14,780 bases of DNA from Treponema sp. GTDB lineage: Bacteria; Spirochaetota; Spirochaetia; Treponematales; Breznakiellaceae. The stretch lies in the NCBI GenBank assembly GCA_031266255.1, contig JAISBK010000123.1, positions 1 through 14,780 of the forward strand. The letters run 5' to 3'. Shown one piece after another: positions 1 through 6,792 of the stretch (positions are counted from its first letter, which is position 1; each line of letters begins with the position of its first letter). The notes under the pieces are model-generated. The model searched no databases, had not been told where the DNA came from, and worked only from the letters and a program-made list of their open reading frames with translations. Both the position numbers and the translations under genes were made by a program.

Positions 1-11
1 ACTCCACCTCC

Positions 12-51
12 GCCCCCTGCCGCGGGGGGGCGGGGGGGGCCGGCCCCCCCC
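12..51. repeat. G/C homopolymer palindrome at left edge
   Basis: A C-rich run is followed by 7 G, C, 8 G, CCGG and 8 C. Positions 32-51 form a perfect 20-base palindrome (G8-CC-GG-C8), and the C run at 13-17 can also pair with the G runs at 24-39. No T tract follows, so it is not a standard intrinsic terminator. It could be a strong structural element downstream of a gene outside the window, or a collapsed or misassembled low-complexity tract. I cannot tell which. Confidence 0.6.
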
Positions 52-298
52 AACAATCACGCATATGGTGTTTATAAGTCTGCTTTTTCAAAATACCTCT
101 CACCGAAAAAAATTGAAATTACACGGACTCTAAGGAGACCCTAGTTACATACTAAAAAAATGATACTCCCTGGGGATATAAAAATCAAGAGAAATTTTCA
201 AGCCCCCTCAGGAGAACAAGGCCGCCTCTCATGCGCATAAGGAGGTGCAAAAGGGACTTAACTTTTTTTGGAAAATCTCTTATACTAGGAACAGTCCC
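52..298 (+). other. non-coding leader upstream of DUF1538 operon
   Basis: I see no credible gene here. Two tiny ORFs exist (65-133 and 160-240) but neither has a well-spaced ribosome binding site. A weak hairpin with one mismatch lies at 129-144 with loop AGA. A strong Shine-Dalgarno match, AAGGAGG at 239-245, has no start codon at a usable distance, because the only nearby GTG overlaps it. CCTCT at about 223-229 could pair with GGAGG at 241-245. The segment may be a structured 5' leader, but no known riboswitch class was recognised. Confidence 0.4.
258..286 (+). promoter_or_regulatory. candidate sigma70 promoter for DUF1538/P-II operon
   Basis: TTAACT (258-263), a 17-base spacer and TATACT (281-286) fit a sigma70-type promoter. 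Transcription would start near 293, only a few bases before the preferred ATG at 299, giving a nearly leaderless message. That would place the AGGA at 287-290 outside the transcript, so promoter and ribosome binding site cannot both be right for this start. The match may be fortuitous. Confidence 0.3.
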
Positions 299-1846
299 AT
301 GAATAAGATATTAAAAGAAAAAATAACAGAAGCATTCTCTGCAGTGCTTCCTATTACGGTGATTGTTCTGCTCGTCAGTGTGATCTTAGTGCCCATGCCT
401 GCGGGAACCATCCTGATGTTTATGGGAGGGGCGGCTTTGCTCATTATTGGGATGGGCTTTTTCACCTTGGGTGCGGATATGGCGATGATGCCTATGGGTG
501 AGGGGATTGGTATCCAACTCACGCGAATACCGATTCTGCCCCTGATCCTGGGTATCAGTTTTATTATGGGCCTTATCATCACCGTTGCGGAACCGGACCT
601 CCAGGTCTTGGCTCTTCAAGTTCCTTCAATTCAGCCGTCTATGGCGTTGATTCTCACGGTTGGGCTTGGGGTTGGGTTCTTTCTGATGATTGCTATCATC
701 CGAATCCTCTTTAAAGTACGGCTTTCGGTGCTGCTCCTTATCTTTTACGTGATAACGTTCGCGGTGGCTTTTTTTGCGCCTGATCATTTTATCCCTGTTG
801 CCTTTGATTCCGGAGGGGTTACCACAGGCCCCATTACCGTGCCTTTTATCCTTGCCTTGGGCGTTGGGGTTGCGTCTATCCGAAGCGATAAACATTCCCA
901 AGATGACAGCTTTGGCCTGGTCGCTCTGTGTAGCATAGGCCCTATATTAGCGGTGCTCTTACTGGGTATCTTTTACAACCCCACCGGTGCAGATGTGGAA
1001 TCTCATACGGTACCGGCGGTGGTAACTTCCCGAGATGTGGTTACGATATTTGCCTTTCAATTTCCCCATTACTTCGAGGATGTGCTGAAGGCCTTGGCTG
1101 CAATTGTCATCTTTTTTCTGGTGTTCCAACTCATAGCCCGGCGCTTTAAACGGCATCAAATCGTCCGGATCGTGGTAGGGTTTTTATATACCCTCATCGG
1201 TTTGGTGGTCTTCTTAACCGGGGTCAATGTAGGCTTTATTCCGGTGGGTCATCTGTTGGGTTCACAGCTTGCCGCTTCCCCAATCAAGTGGATCATGGTG
1301 CCCTTGAGTATGTTGATTGGGTACTTCATCGTAGACGCAGAACCTGCGGTTCATGTACTCAACAAGCAAGTTGAAGAAATATCCTCCGGTGCGATTACCC
1401 AAAAGGTGATGAAGCGGGGCCTAGCCGTTGGTATGGCCCTGGCCTTGGCCATTACCATGGTGCGCATCCTCTTGGGTATTCCCATCATGTGGATTTTGAT
1501 TCCCGGGTATGCCTTTGCGTTAATTCTCACGTTTTTCGTTCCTAAGATTTTTACCGGTATTGCCTTTGACTCTGGCGGGGTGTGCAGCGGCCCTATGACT
1601 TCTACGTTCCTCTTGCCCCTGGCTATGGGAACCTGTGAAGGCGCGGGAGGAAACCTGATGATTGATGCGTTCGGCATAGTCGCTATGGTTGCTATGACCC
1701 CCTTGATCGTCATACAAGGCATGGGACTCATATACGGCAGGAAGCTGAAGACTTCCGCCAAAAAGTCCGAAGAGGCGATCCAGAAGATACGAACCGAAAA
1801 AGCAGAGGAAATAATCCTATTCGAGGAGGAGTCTTGGTATGCCTAA
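299..1846 (+). CDS. DUF1538 family membrane protein, two fused DUF1538 units
   Basis: This is a 515-residue polytopic membrane protein, probably a transporter in the inner membrane. Two homologous halves are visible. Each has an acidic AEP motif (about 97-102 and 347-352) and the signature FDSGGV..GP (about 170-179 and 423-432), flanked by long hydrophobic segments. Two-unit DUF1538 proteins are a known arrangement. I recall a report that paired DUF1538 proteins (UmpA/UmpB, Halomonas) act as a monovalent cation/proton antiporter, so cation transport is a reasonable but unproven guess. The cytoplasmic tail after about 480 is charged (Lys/Glu-rich) and could be where a regulator binds. ATG 299 is chosen over an in-frame GTG at 245: the GTG sits inside its own Shine-Dalgarno match, whereas 299 has AGGA eight bases upstream and begins right at the domain. 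The gene overlaps the downstream P-II gene by 8 bases, so the two are translationally linked. Confidence 0.85.
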   Translation: MNKILKEKITEAFSAVLPITVIVLLVSVILVPMPAGTILMFMGGAALLIIGMGFFTLGADMAMMPMGEGIGIQLTRIPILPLILGISFIMGLIITVAEPDLQVLALQVPSIQPSMALILTVGLGVGFFLMIAIIRILFKVRLSVLLLIFYVITFAVAFFAPDHFIPVAFDSGGVTTGPITVPFILALGVGVASIRSDKHSQDDSFGLVALCSIGPILAVLLLGIFYNPTGADVESHTVPAVVTSRDVVTIFAFQFPHYFEDVLKALAAIVIFFLVFQLIARRFKRHQIVRIVVGFLYTLIGLVVFLTGVNVGFIPVGHLLGSQLAASPIKWIMVPLSMLIGYFIVDAEPAVHVLNKQVEEISSGAITQKVMKRGLAVGMALALAITMVRILLGIPIMWILIPGYAFALILTFFVPKIFTGIAFDSGGVCSGPMTSTFLLPLAMGTCEGAGGNLMIDAFGIVAMVAMTPLIVIQGMGLIYGRKLKTSAKKSEEAIQKIRTEKAEEIILFEEESWYA

Positions 1847-2555
1847 TACGGTGCTCAAGCTGCTGTTTGTCATTATTGATTGGAACAAGCTCAAGGTGGT
1901 TTCTAAGGTTTTTGAGCAGGAACGGATCCGGTTCCATTTTGTGAGTAAGGGCAAGGGAACCGCAAGTTCGGAAATTCTCGATGTACTGGGTATCGGTTCT
2001 AGTGAAAAAGCGGTGATTCTCTGTCTGGAACAAGATGGTATGGCGCCCTTTCTTATCCAGGAAGTGCGGAAGAAACTGGGGGCTCATAGTGCGGGAGCGG
2101 GTATTGCTTTTACGGTTCCAGTCTCCGGGATAAATAATCTTATATTTAAGTTGTTTAAGGATGCGGATACGGTTGCCAAGCCGGAAACTGCGGAGGCACA
2201 GAAAGGAAACACCAGGGAGGGAGACAAAGTGAGTACTCAAATCAAAAATGACCTGATCATTTCAATAATCAACCAAGGCTACAGTGATGAGTTTATGACC
2301 GTGGCCCGGGAGGCAGGCGCTACCGGTGGCACGGTAATCAATGCCCGCGGGCTTGACCACCAGAAAACAGTCAAATTCTTCGGCGTTTCGATACAGGACG
2401 AAAAGGAAATCATCATCATGTTGACCAGCCGAGAGCGAAAAGTTCCCATCATGCAGGCGGTAAGCCAAGCCTACGGCATTACCACCGAAGCCGAAGGGTT
2501 GGTATTCTCCCTGCCGGTAGATAAGGTGATGGGCTTGAATGTAAATGTTGACTAA
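1839..2555 (+). CDS. tandem P-II-like regulatory protein (two P-II domains)
   Basis: This 238-residue soluble protein contains two P-II (GlnB-like) domains, about 3-105 and 134-235, joined by a hydrophilic linker (about 107-132). P-II proteins are trimeric sensors of nucleotides and 2-oxoglutarate that bind and gate transporters or enzymes. Here the second domain has a GATGGT..ARG segment in place of the T-loop entry, and a shorter T-loop than GlnB. Both domains end in a GlnB-like B-loop/strand (GAGIAFTVPV and AEGLVFSLPV) but lack the TGKIGDGK-type ATP-binding residues and the uridylylated Tyr. The ligand is therefore unlikely to be read as in classical GlnB. The start is preceded by GAGGAGGA eight bases upstream and overlaps the DUF1538 gene. 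The tight coupling implies it regulates that transporter. P-II genes beside DUF1538 genes are a known context; two fused P-II domains are less usual. Confidence 0.82.
   Translation: MPNTVLKLLFVIIDWNKLKVVSKVFEQERIRFHFVSKGKGTASSEILDVLGIGSSEKAVILCLEQDGMAPFLIQEVRKKLGAHSAGAGIAFTVPVSGINNLIFKLFKDADTVAKPETAEAQKGNTREGDKVSTQIKNDLIISIINQGYSDEFMTVAREAGATGGTVINARGLDHQKTVKFFGVSIQDEKEIIIMLTSRERKVPIMQAVSQAYGITTEAEGLVFSLPVDKVMGLNVNVD
2214..2231 (+). promoter_or_regulatory. internal ribosome binding site and GTG start in P-II gene
   Basis: AGGGAGGGAG (2214-2223) is followed by an in-frame GTG at 2229-2231. Good Shine-Dalgarno spacing is available: GGAGG ends 8 bases upstream and GGAG 5 bases upstream. The GTG is codon 131, exactly at the linker/second-domain boundary. 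Translation from here would give a free 108-residue single P-II domain, the usual size of a GlnB-type protein. This is a sequence observation; use of the start is inference. Confidence 0.45.
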
Positions 2556-2562
2556 TTTTTTA

Positions 2563-3897
2563 TTACAGATCTAAGGCAAATATCGTGCTCTTGCGGATAC
2601 GGTCATACTGTTTTCGGCGGCTTTCCGGGAGGCTCTCTACTGAAGCTTCGGTAAAGCCCAGGAATTCAAACCAGTCATGGGTATGGGTGGTGAGCACAAA
2701 AACCCGGCAAAGCCCTTGTTTGATTGCCCGGTCAATAAGATAGCGAACAATACGCCGTCCCAAGCCCATATCGGTATAGGCCGGATCAGTGGCCACCGCG
2801 GCAATCTCCGCTTGTTCTGCTCCCCAGTGGTGGAGCGCGCCGCAGGCGTGGACCGAGCCGTCAATCTCAAACACCACATAATCCCCCTTTTTTTCCTGGA
2901 TCTGCGCTGCAGTACGCCGTACCAGATTACCCTGCTGTATCAGCGGTTCCATGAGCCGCAGAATACCGGGAATGTCTGCGGTTTTTAAGGGACGGATGGC
3001 CTCGTATTCATCGGCATATACCATGGTTCCTGCCCCCAGGTTTGAAAACAGTTCCTTCAAAATGGCCCCTTCTTCCTGGCCGTTGATGATATGCACCCGT
3101 TCAACTCCGGCTTCGGAAGCCCTCAGCGCCAAACGGAGTTCTTGCAAAGGCCGGTCTTGGGTTCCCGGCTCCAGAAGCAGTTCATTGATTTCCAAAATGG
3201 CCTCTGCTTCCAGCGGAGTCAAGCGGACGATACAGCCCGTGGCTCCCCCTTCAAGGTGTTTTGGTATGGCATACGTCCCAATCCGCAGGCCCTCGTGTAC
3301 CGAAACAATGAAGAGTTTCACCGCTCCTAATGCCCTGGAAGCACTCAAGGCAATCTCATCACTGGGTACGTTGTAGGGCTTCCCCGAAGGGCTCCAGCCA
3401 ATACAGGGAAGGATGGGCACCATCCCCAGCTCGAGCACTCGTTTAATCGAGTCCGTGAGGATCCGATCCACTACGCCGGTGTTTTCCATATCCAGCCCCT
3501 CACACACCCCCAGCCCACGAGCCCGGACAAAATTTCCGATCACTGCATCCACCCGATCCGCTGAAAGGCCGGTGATGAACCGAGTAGCCACATCAAAAGC
3601 TGCCATCTCCACAAAGGGCATCGCCGCAGCAGGGGTGATCCGGCTGTCTCCCCGGTATTGAGAAAGGATCCCATATTCCTGTAATACCGCGTCGATCCGT
3701 TCCTTGGCCCCAGGCACAATCACCACGCGAAACCCAGTCCGGGCCAAGAGGGCCAGGTCTTTCATCAGATAGGAAAATGCAGGATCTTCGGTAACCGGAA
3801 AATCAATCTTAAACACCATGGTAGAACCGTCAAACCGGCTCTGGTAATGAAAGGCTTCTCTAATGAGATCAACCTGAGAAGGGGAAGTTTTCGCCAT
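2563..3897 (-). CDS. argA: N-acetylglutamate synthase (amino-acid N-acetyltransferase)
   Basis: ArgA transfers acetyl from acetyl-CoA to L-glutamate, the first step of arginine synthesis in the cytoplasm. The protein is 444 residues from ATG 3897, against 443 in E. coli. Residues about 20-285 are the amino-acid-kinase-like (ArgB-type) domain that normally carries arginine feedback inhibition. It contains RVVIVPGAKERID, aligned with VVVYGARPQID of E. coli, and an NVPSDEIA segment. Residues about 298-444 are the GNAT acetyltransferase domain: EAIRPL..ADI opening, LVRRT, acetyl-CoA pyrophosphate loop DMGLGRR, FVLTTHTHDWF and the LPESRRKQY..RKS ending. These match E. coli ArgA closely. A TTG two codons further upstream (3903) is possible, but neither start has a clear Shine-Dalgarno. 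It converges on the P-II gene with 7 bases between stop codons and diverges from the regulator gene at 4144. No ARG-box-like operator was recognised. Confidence 0.93.
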   Translation of the reverse strand: MAKTSPSQVDLIREAFHYQSRFDGSTMVFKIDFPVTEDPAFSYLMKDLALLARTGFRVVIVPGAKERIDAVLQEYGILSQYRGDSRITPAAAMPFVEMAAFDVATRFITGLSADRVDAVIGNFVRARGLGVCEGLDMENTGVVDRILTDSIKRVLELGMVPILPCIGWSPSGKPYNVPSDEIALSASRALGAVKLFIVSVHEGLRIGTYAIPKHLEGGATGCIVRLTPLEAEAILEINELLLEPGTQDRPLQELRLALRASEAGVERVHIINGQEEGAILKELFSNLGAGTMVYADEYEAIRPLKTADIPGILRLMEPLIQQGNLVRRTAAQIQEKKGDYVVFEIDGSVHACGALHHWGAEQAEIAAVATDPAYTDMGLGRRIVRYLIDRAIKQGLCRVFVLTTHTHDWFEFLGFTEASVESLPESRRKQYDRIRKSTIFALDL

Positions 3898-3956
3898 AAA
3901 CAATCATAATATAGCAATTTTTTTTGTACTATACATCGTTTAGCCTTGCATATATC

Positions 3957-3983
3957 TTAACATTCTTCTATTTTTATTATAAT
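3957..3983 (+). promoter_or_regulatory. candidate promoter for the MalT-like regulator pair
   Basis: TTAACA (3957-3962) and a perfect TATAAT (3978-3983) lie 15 bases apart in the AT-rich argA/regulator intergenic region. The spacing is shorter than the optimum of 17. A start near 3990 would give a leader of about 150 bases containing the hairpin, the small leader ORF and both direct repeats described below. Confidence 0.4.
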
Positions 3984-3994
3984 AATTATAAATA

Positions 3995-4011
3995 ATCTTT
4001 GATTGAAAGAT
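3995..4011 (+). repeat. inverted repeat ATCTTT-N5-AAAGAT
   Basis: A perfect 6-base inverted repeat (3995-4000 and 4006-4011) with loop GATTG begins about 12 bases after the TATAAT. It ends directly before GAGGGA, the candidate ribosome binding site of the short leader ORF. It could be an operator dyad or an RNA hairpin next to that site. No T tract follows, so it is not a terminator. Confidence 0.4.
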
Positions 4012-4100
4012 GAGGGACTATAACATGAAACAGGGATATATTTCATTTGAATTTTTGCTAAGGTCTCGGTTCCCCGATCTAGCCCTGAATGGATGAGGGA
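4009..4100 (+). repeat. direct repeat pair GATGAGGGA, MalT-box-like
   Basis: The nine bases GATGAGGGA occur at 4009-4017 and 4092-4100, 83 bases apart, close to eight helical turns. The second copy reads GGATGAGG, which matches eight of the ten positions of the E. coli MalT box GGGGA(T/G)GAGG. The regulators just downstream are MalT-like, so autoregulation is possible. This is inference; these proteins are distant from MalT and need not share its site. Confidence 0.3.
4025..4096 (+). CDS. possible 23-codon leader ORF
   Basis: ATG at 4025 follows GAGGGA (4012-4017) with 7 bases between, a proper ribosome binding site. It opens a 23-codon frame that starts MKQGYISFEF and ends at TGA 4094-4096, 47 bases before the GTG of the large regulator gene. 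The peptide is unremarkable and has no run of one amino acid such as a classical attenuator would show. Its role, if translated, could be translational control of the regulator. It may also be chance. Confidence 0.3.
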   Translation: MKQGYISFEFLLRSRFPDLALNG

Positions 4101-4143
4101 ACTGCATCTTTAAGTAAAAAACCAGGGAGGGGGGAGTATAGTA

Positions 4144-6723
4144 GTGCAAGATCAGTTCTTTCATAGTAATGTACCCATCGGGCTGGATACCGGCATATAT
4201 CTGGAACGACCCCGTATGTACCAGTTGCTGGAACAAGCAGTACAACACCCTTTGGTTACGGTGGTGGCAGGCACAGGATACGGTAAAACCCATGGAGTGT
4301 ATTCTTTTGTGCGGAACAAGCAGTATCGTACGGTGTGGATACAGCTTTCAGCGCGGGATAATAATCCAGAGCACTTTTGGGAAAATTTCGTCCAAGCAGT
4401 GGCATGTATCCATAAGGAACAGGCCGTTCACCTCAAGGAAATCGGGTTCCCGGAAACCAACCGGCAATTTGATCTATGTATCGCCAGCTTCCAGAATACG
4501 CCTAATCCTCATCAGAAATATATGTTTGTCTACGATGATTTTCATCTGCTCCAGGAACAAATGGTCTTGAGTTTTCTGGAACGATTCTTTGCTATACCCT
4601 TCCCGAATATCACCTTTGTCCTGATTTCCCGAACAAAACCGCCCATTAATACGTTGAATTTCCTTGCCCGGGGGTTCCTGGCCCACATCACCGAAGAGGA
4701 CCTGCGGTTTAGCCACCAGGAAATGCTTAACTATTTTCAGATCCAAGGTATTACCTTGCCGGTTCAAGCCGCGGAGGATCTGTATCATGATACCGAAGGC
4801 TGGATTTTCGCCTTACAGCTCGCAGGACTGTCCTTAAAACAGGGGAATAACCTCGACGATTACGGCCATTCATCTATGCGTTTCGATATTTTTACCTTCA
4901 TTGAAGAGGGCTTATTCTCTTCCATATCCAAAGATTTACAGAAGTACCTCATCACCCTATCCCTTATCGAACATTGGCCCGCGGCGCTCCTCAATGAATT
5001 AGCCCCGAACCAAAACCTGATCCAGGAAATGGAACGGATCGGATCTTTTATCCGCTACGATGTCTATTTGAATGCCTACCGGATCCACCATCTGCTTTTG
5101 GAGTATTTAACCAGGCATCAGCATCGCCTGACCGAGGAAGAAAAACAGGGGGTGTATGTTAAAGCAGCCCAGTGGTGCGTAGCCAATAACCTAAAAATGG
5201 ATGCCATAAGTTATTACGAAAAAGCCAAGGCCTATACGGAACTTATCCAGGTGGTATACACCTTTCCCATGGCCTTGTCTGACTACGTCGCTGAATTTTT
5301 GCTCCGTATTCTGGATCGATCCCCGCCTGAGGCGTATACCCAAAACGCCACCGCCTATATCCTCTACACAAGGCTCCTCTTTACCCTGGGCAGGTTTAAA
5401 GAATGTGACCGAAAGCTCAGGGAAATTATTCAAGACTTTGAATCCCAGCCCCTGTCTCAGTTTAGCTACCGGGTTCTCGCGGGCTGTTACAACAATCTTG
5501 GTTTTGTGGGTCTGATCTCCTGTCTTTATACCCATCACTATGATTTTGTGGATTATTTTAAAAAAGGCCATTACTATTACCAGTTAAGCGGCCATGAGTT
5601 GCACGGTCCGGTTACCAGTATGAGCCTTGGCTCGTATGCCTGCTGGTTCGGCAGCACGGAAAAATCAGACTTGGAATCGTATATTCAGGCCATAAGCACC
5701 ATAGTTCCCTATGTATCGGCCTCCATGAACGGGTGTAGTTATGGTATGGACGATCTGATCCTGGCAGAACTGACCTATTTCAAAGGAGATATCCTTAATG
5801 CTGAACGATTTGCTTACCAGGCCATCTACAAGGCCCAGAACCGCAAGCAATACGAAATTGAAAGCCGGGCTTTGTTCTACTTACTGCGGATCAATGTATC
5901 CCGGGGAAACTACAAAACCACCCATGAGGTATTAAAACGCTTGGATGCCCAGTTGGAGATCCAGGAATACGTAAACCGCTACCTCCTCTGGGATATCCTC
6001 AGCAGGTGGTTTTATATTCAGATAGGCCAAACTGACCGGACTGCCCGCGGGTTAACCGGGGATTTTAAGGAACGGGGATTACATTCCCTCATCTATTCCA
6101 TAGAAATGCTGGTACAGGTCAAATATTATCTGGCAAAAAAAAATTATACTCAGGCGATTGATCTGCTGCACACTAAGGCAAGCAAGTACAGTCCTGAGTG
6201 TTTCTTATTCGGAAAAATAGAAATGCATATCTTGGAGGCAGTTTGCCGGCTTCGCAGCGGTGCACCAGTAGATGCCCTCAGATCATTGGAGATTGCCTAT
6301 CAGCTGGCCCTTCCCCATTCCTTAGATATGCTCTTTATCGAACAAGGAATGAATATGGGTCTTTTAGCCAGCGTTGCGCTGAAATCTTCCTGGTGCAGTA
6401 TACCCCAGGATTGGCTTGAAAAGATCCGGCGTCAGGCCTCGGCCTACTGGAAGCAGCTTATGATAGTAGCCGTTCATTACCAGCCCGTGAATCTCGTTCT
6501 TTCTCCAGAGGCCTTATCATCCAGGGAGCAAGCGGTTCTGTTCAGCCTCTCCCAAGGATTAACCAGGGAACAGATCGCCGACGATAGAGCGTTGTCGGTT
6601 AACACCGTCAAAAACACGATTTCCGGTTTGTACCGTAAGTTGGGTGCCGTGAACCGGGCGGACGCCATAAGAATTGCCATTGCAATCGGGTTACTCCAGG
6701 ATATGGATGAACCGAAAGTATAG
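4144..6723 (+). CDS. MalT-type LuxR-family STAND regulator, copy 1
   Basis: This 859-residue ATP-dependent transcription activator has the MalT architecture. The N-terminal STAND NTPase has Walker A AGTGYGKT (42-49), Walker B YMFVYDDFH (126-134) and an ISRTKP sensor strand (161-166). A long helical-repeat arm (about 340-780) of TPR-like units follows; in MalT the equivalent arm binds the inducer. The C-terminal LuxR/GerE helix-turn-helix is at 791-850 (LSSREQAVLFSLSQGLT ... SVNTVKNTI ... YRKLGAVNRADAI). In MalT, ATP and ligand drive oligomerisation and promoter activation; the ligand here is unknown. The GTG start is preceded by GGGAGGGGGGAG, ending 7 bases upstream. The length is typical (MalT is 901 residues). 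A close paralogue follows 69 bases downstream, and no sugar or catabolic operon adjoins, so the target may be elsewhere. Confidence 0.85.
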   Translation: MQDQFFHSNVPIGLDTGIYLERPRMYQLLEQAVQHPLVTVVAGTGYGKTHGVYSFVRNKQYRTVWIQLSARDNNPEHFWENFVQAVACIHKEQAVHLKEIGFPETNRQFDLCIASFQNTPNPHQKYMFVYDDFHLLQEQMVLSFLERFFAIPFPNITFVLISRTKPPINTLNFLARGFLAHITEEDLRFSHQEMLNYFQIQGITLPVQAAEDLYHDTEGWIFALQLAGLSLKQGNNLDDYGHSSMRFDIFTFIEEGLFSSISKDLQKYLITLSLIEHWPAALLNELAPNQNLIQEMERIGSFIRYDVYLNAYRIHHLLLEYLTRHQHRLTEEEKQGVYVKAAQWCVANNLKMDAISYYEKAKAYTELIQVVYTFPMALSDYVAEFLLRILDRSPPEAYTQNATAYILYTRLLFTLGRFKECDRKLREIIQDFESQPLSQFSYRVLAGCYNNLGFVGLISCLYTHHYDFVDYFKKGHYYYQLSGHELHGPVTSMSLGSYACWFGSTEKSDLESYIQAISTIVPYVSASMNGCSYGMDDLILAELTYFKGDILNAERFAYQAIYKAQNRKQYEIESRALFYLLRINVSRGNYKTTHEVLKRLDAQLEIQEYVNRYLLWDILSRWFYIQIGQTDRTARGLTGDFKERGLHSLIYSIEMLVQVKYYLAKKNYTQAIDLLHTKASKYSPECFLFGKIEMHILEAVCRLRSGAPVDALRSLEIAYQLALPHSLDMLFIEQGMNMGLLASVALKSSWCSIPQDWLEKIRRQASAYWKQLMIVAVHYQPVNLVLSPEALSSREQAVLFSLSQGLTREQIADDRALSVNTVKNTISGLYRKLGAVNRADAIRIAIAIGLLQDMDEPKV

Positions 6724-6731
6724 TGAGGCTG

Positions 6732-6752
6732 TTTCAAACTGAAGTTTTGAAA
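6732..6752 (+). repeat. inverted repeat TTTCAAA-N7-TTTGAAA between the twin regulators
   Basis: In the 69-base gap between the two regulators, TTTCAAA (6732-6738) and TTTGAAA (6746-6752) form a perfect 7-base inverted repeat with loop CTGAAGT. It is AT-rich and lacks a U tract, so it is a weak terminator at best. An operator or a message-processing hairpin are alternatives. No convincing promoter lies between it and the next gene. Confidence 0.4.
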
Positions 6753-6792
6753 GAGTAACTTTGGATTTAACGGTATACAGAAAAAGGTAATA

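Noticed and set aside
1..64. Minus-strand ORF from ATG at 64 running off the left edge (Pro/Gly/Ala-rich)
   Set aside because: It only translates the G/C homopolymer tract and has no ribosome binding site; the open frame follows from base composition.
245..298. GTG at 245 as the start of the DUF1538 protein
   Set aside because: The GTG overlaps the Shine-Dalgarno match itself, leaving no spacing, and the 18 added residues precede the natural domain beginning at ATG 299.
52..298. Riboswitch (for example Na+, Li+ or glutamine class) upstream of the DUF1538 operon
   Set aside because: A transporter context made this attractive, but I could not identify a conserved core of any known class by eye; only weak short hairpins are visible.
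2677..3661. Several plus-strand open frames opposite argA
   Set aside because: They are antisense shadows of a well-conserved ArgA and have low-complexity or non-protein-like composition and no ribosome binding sites.
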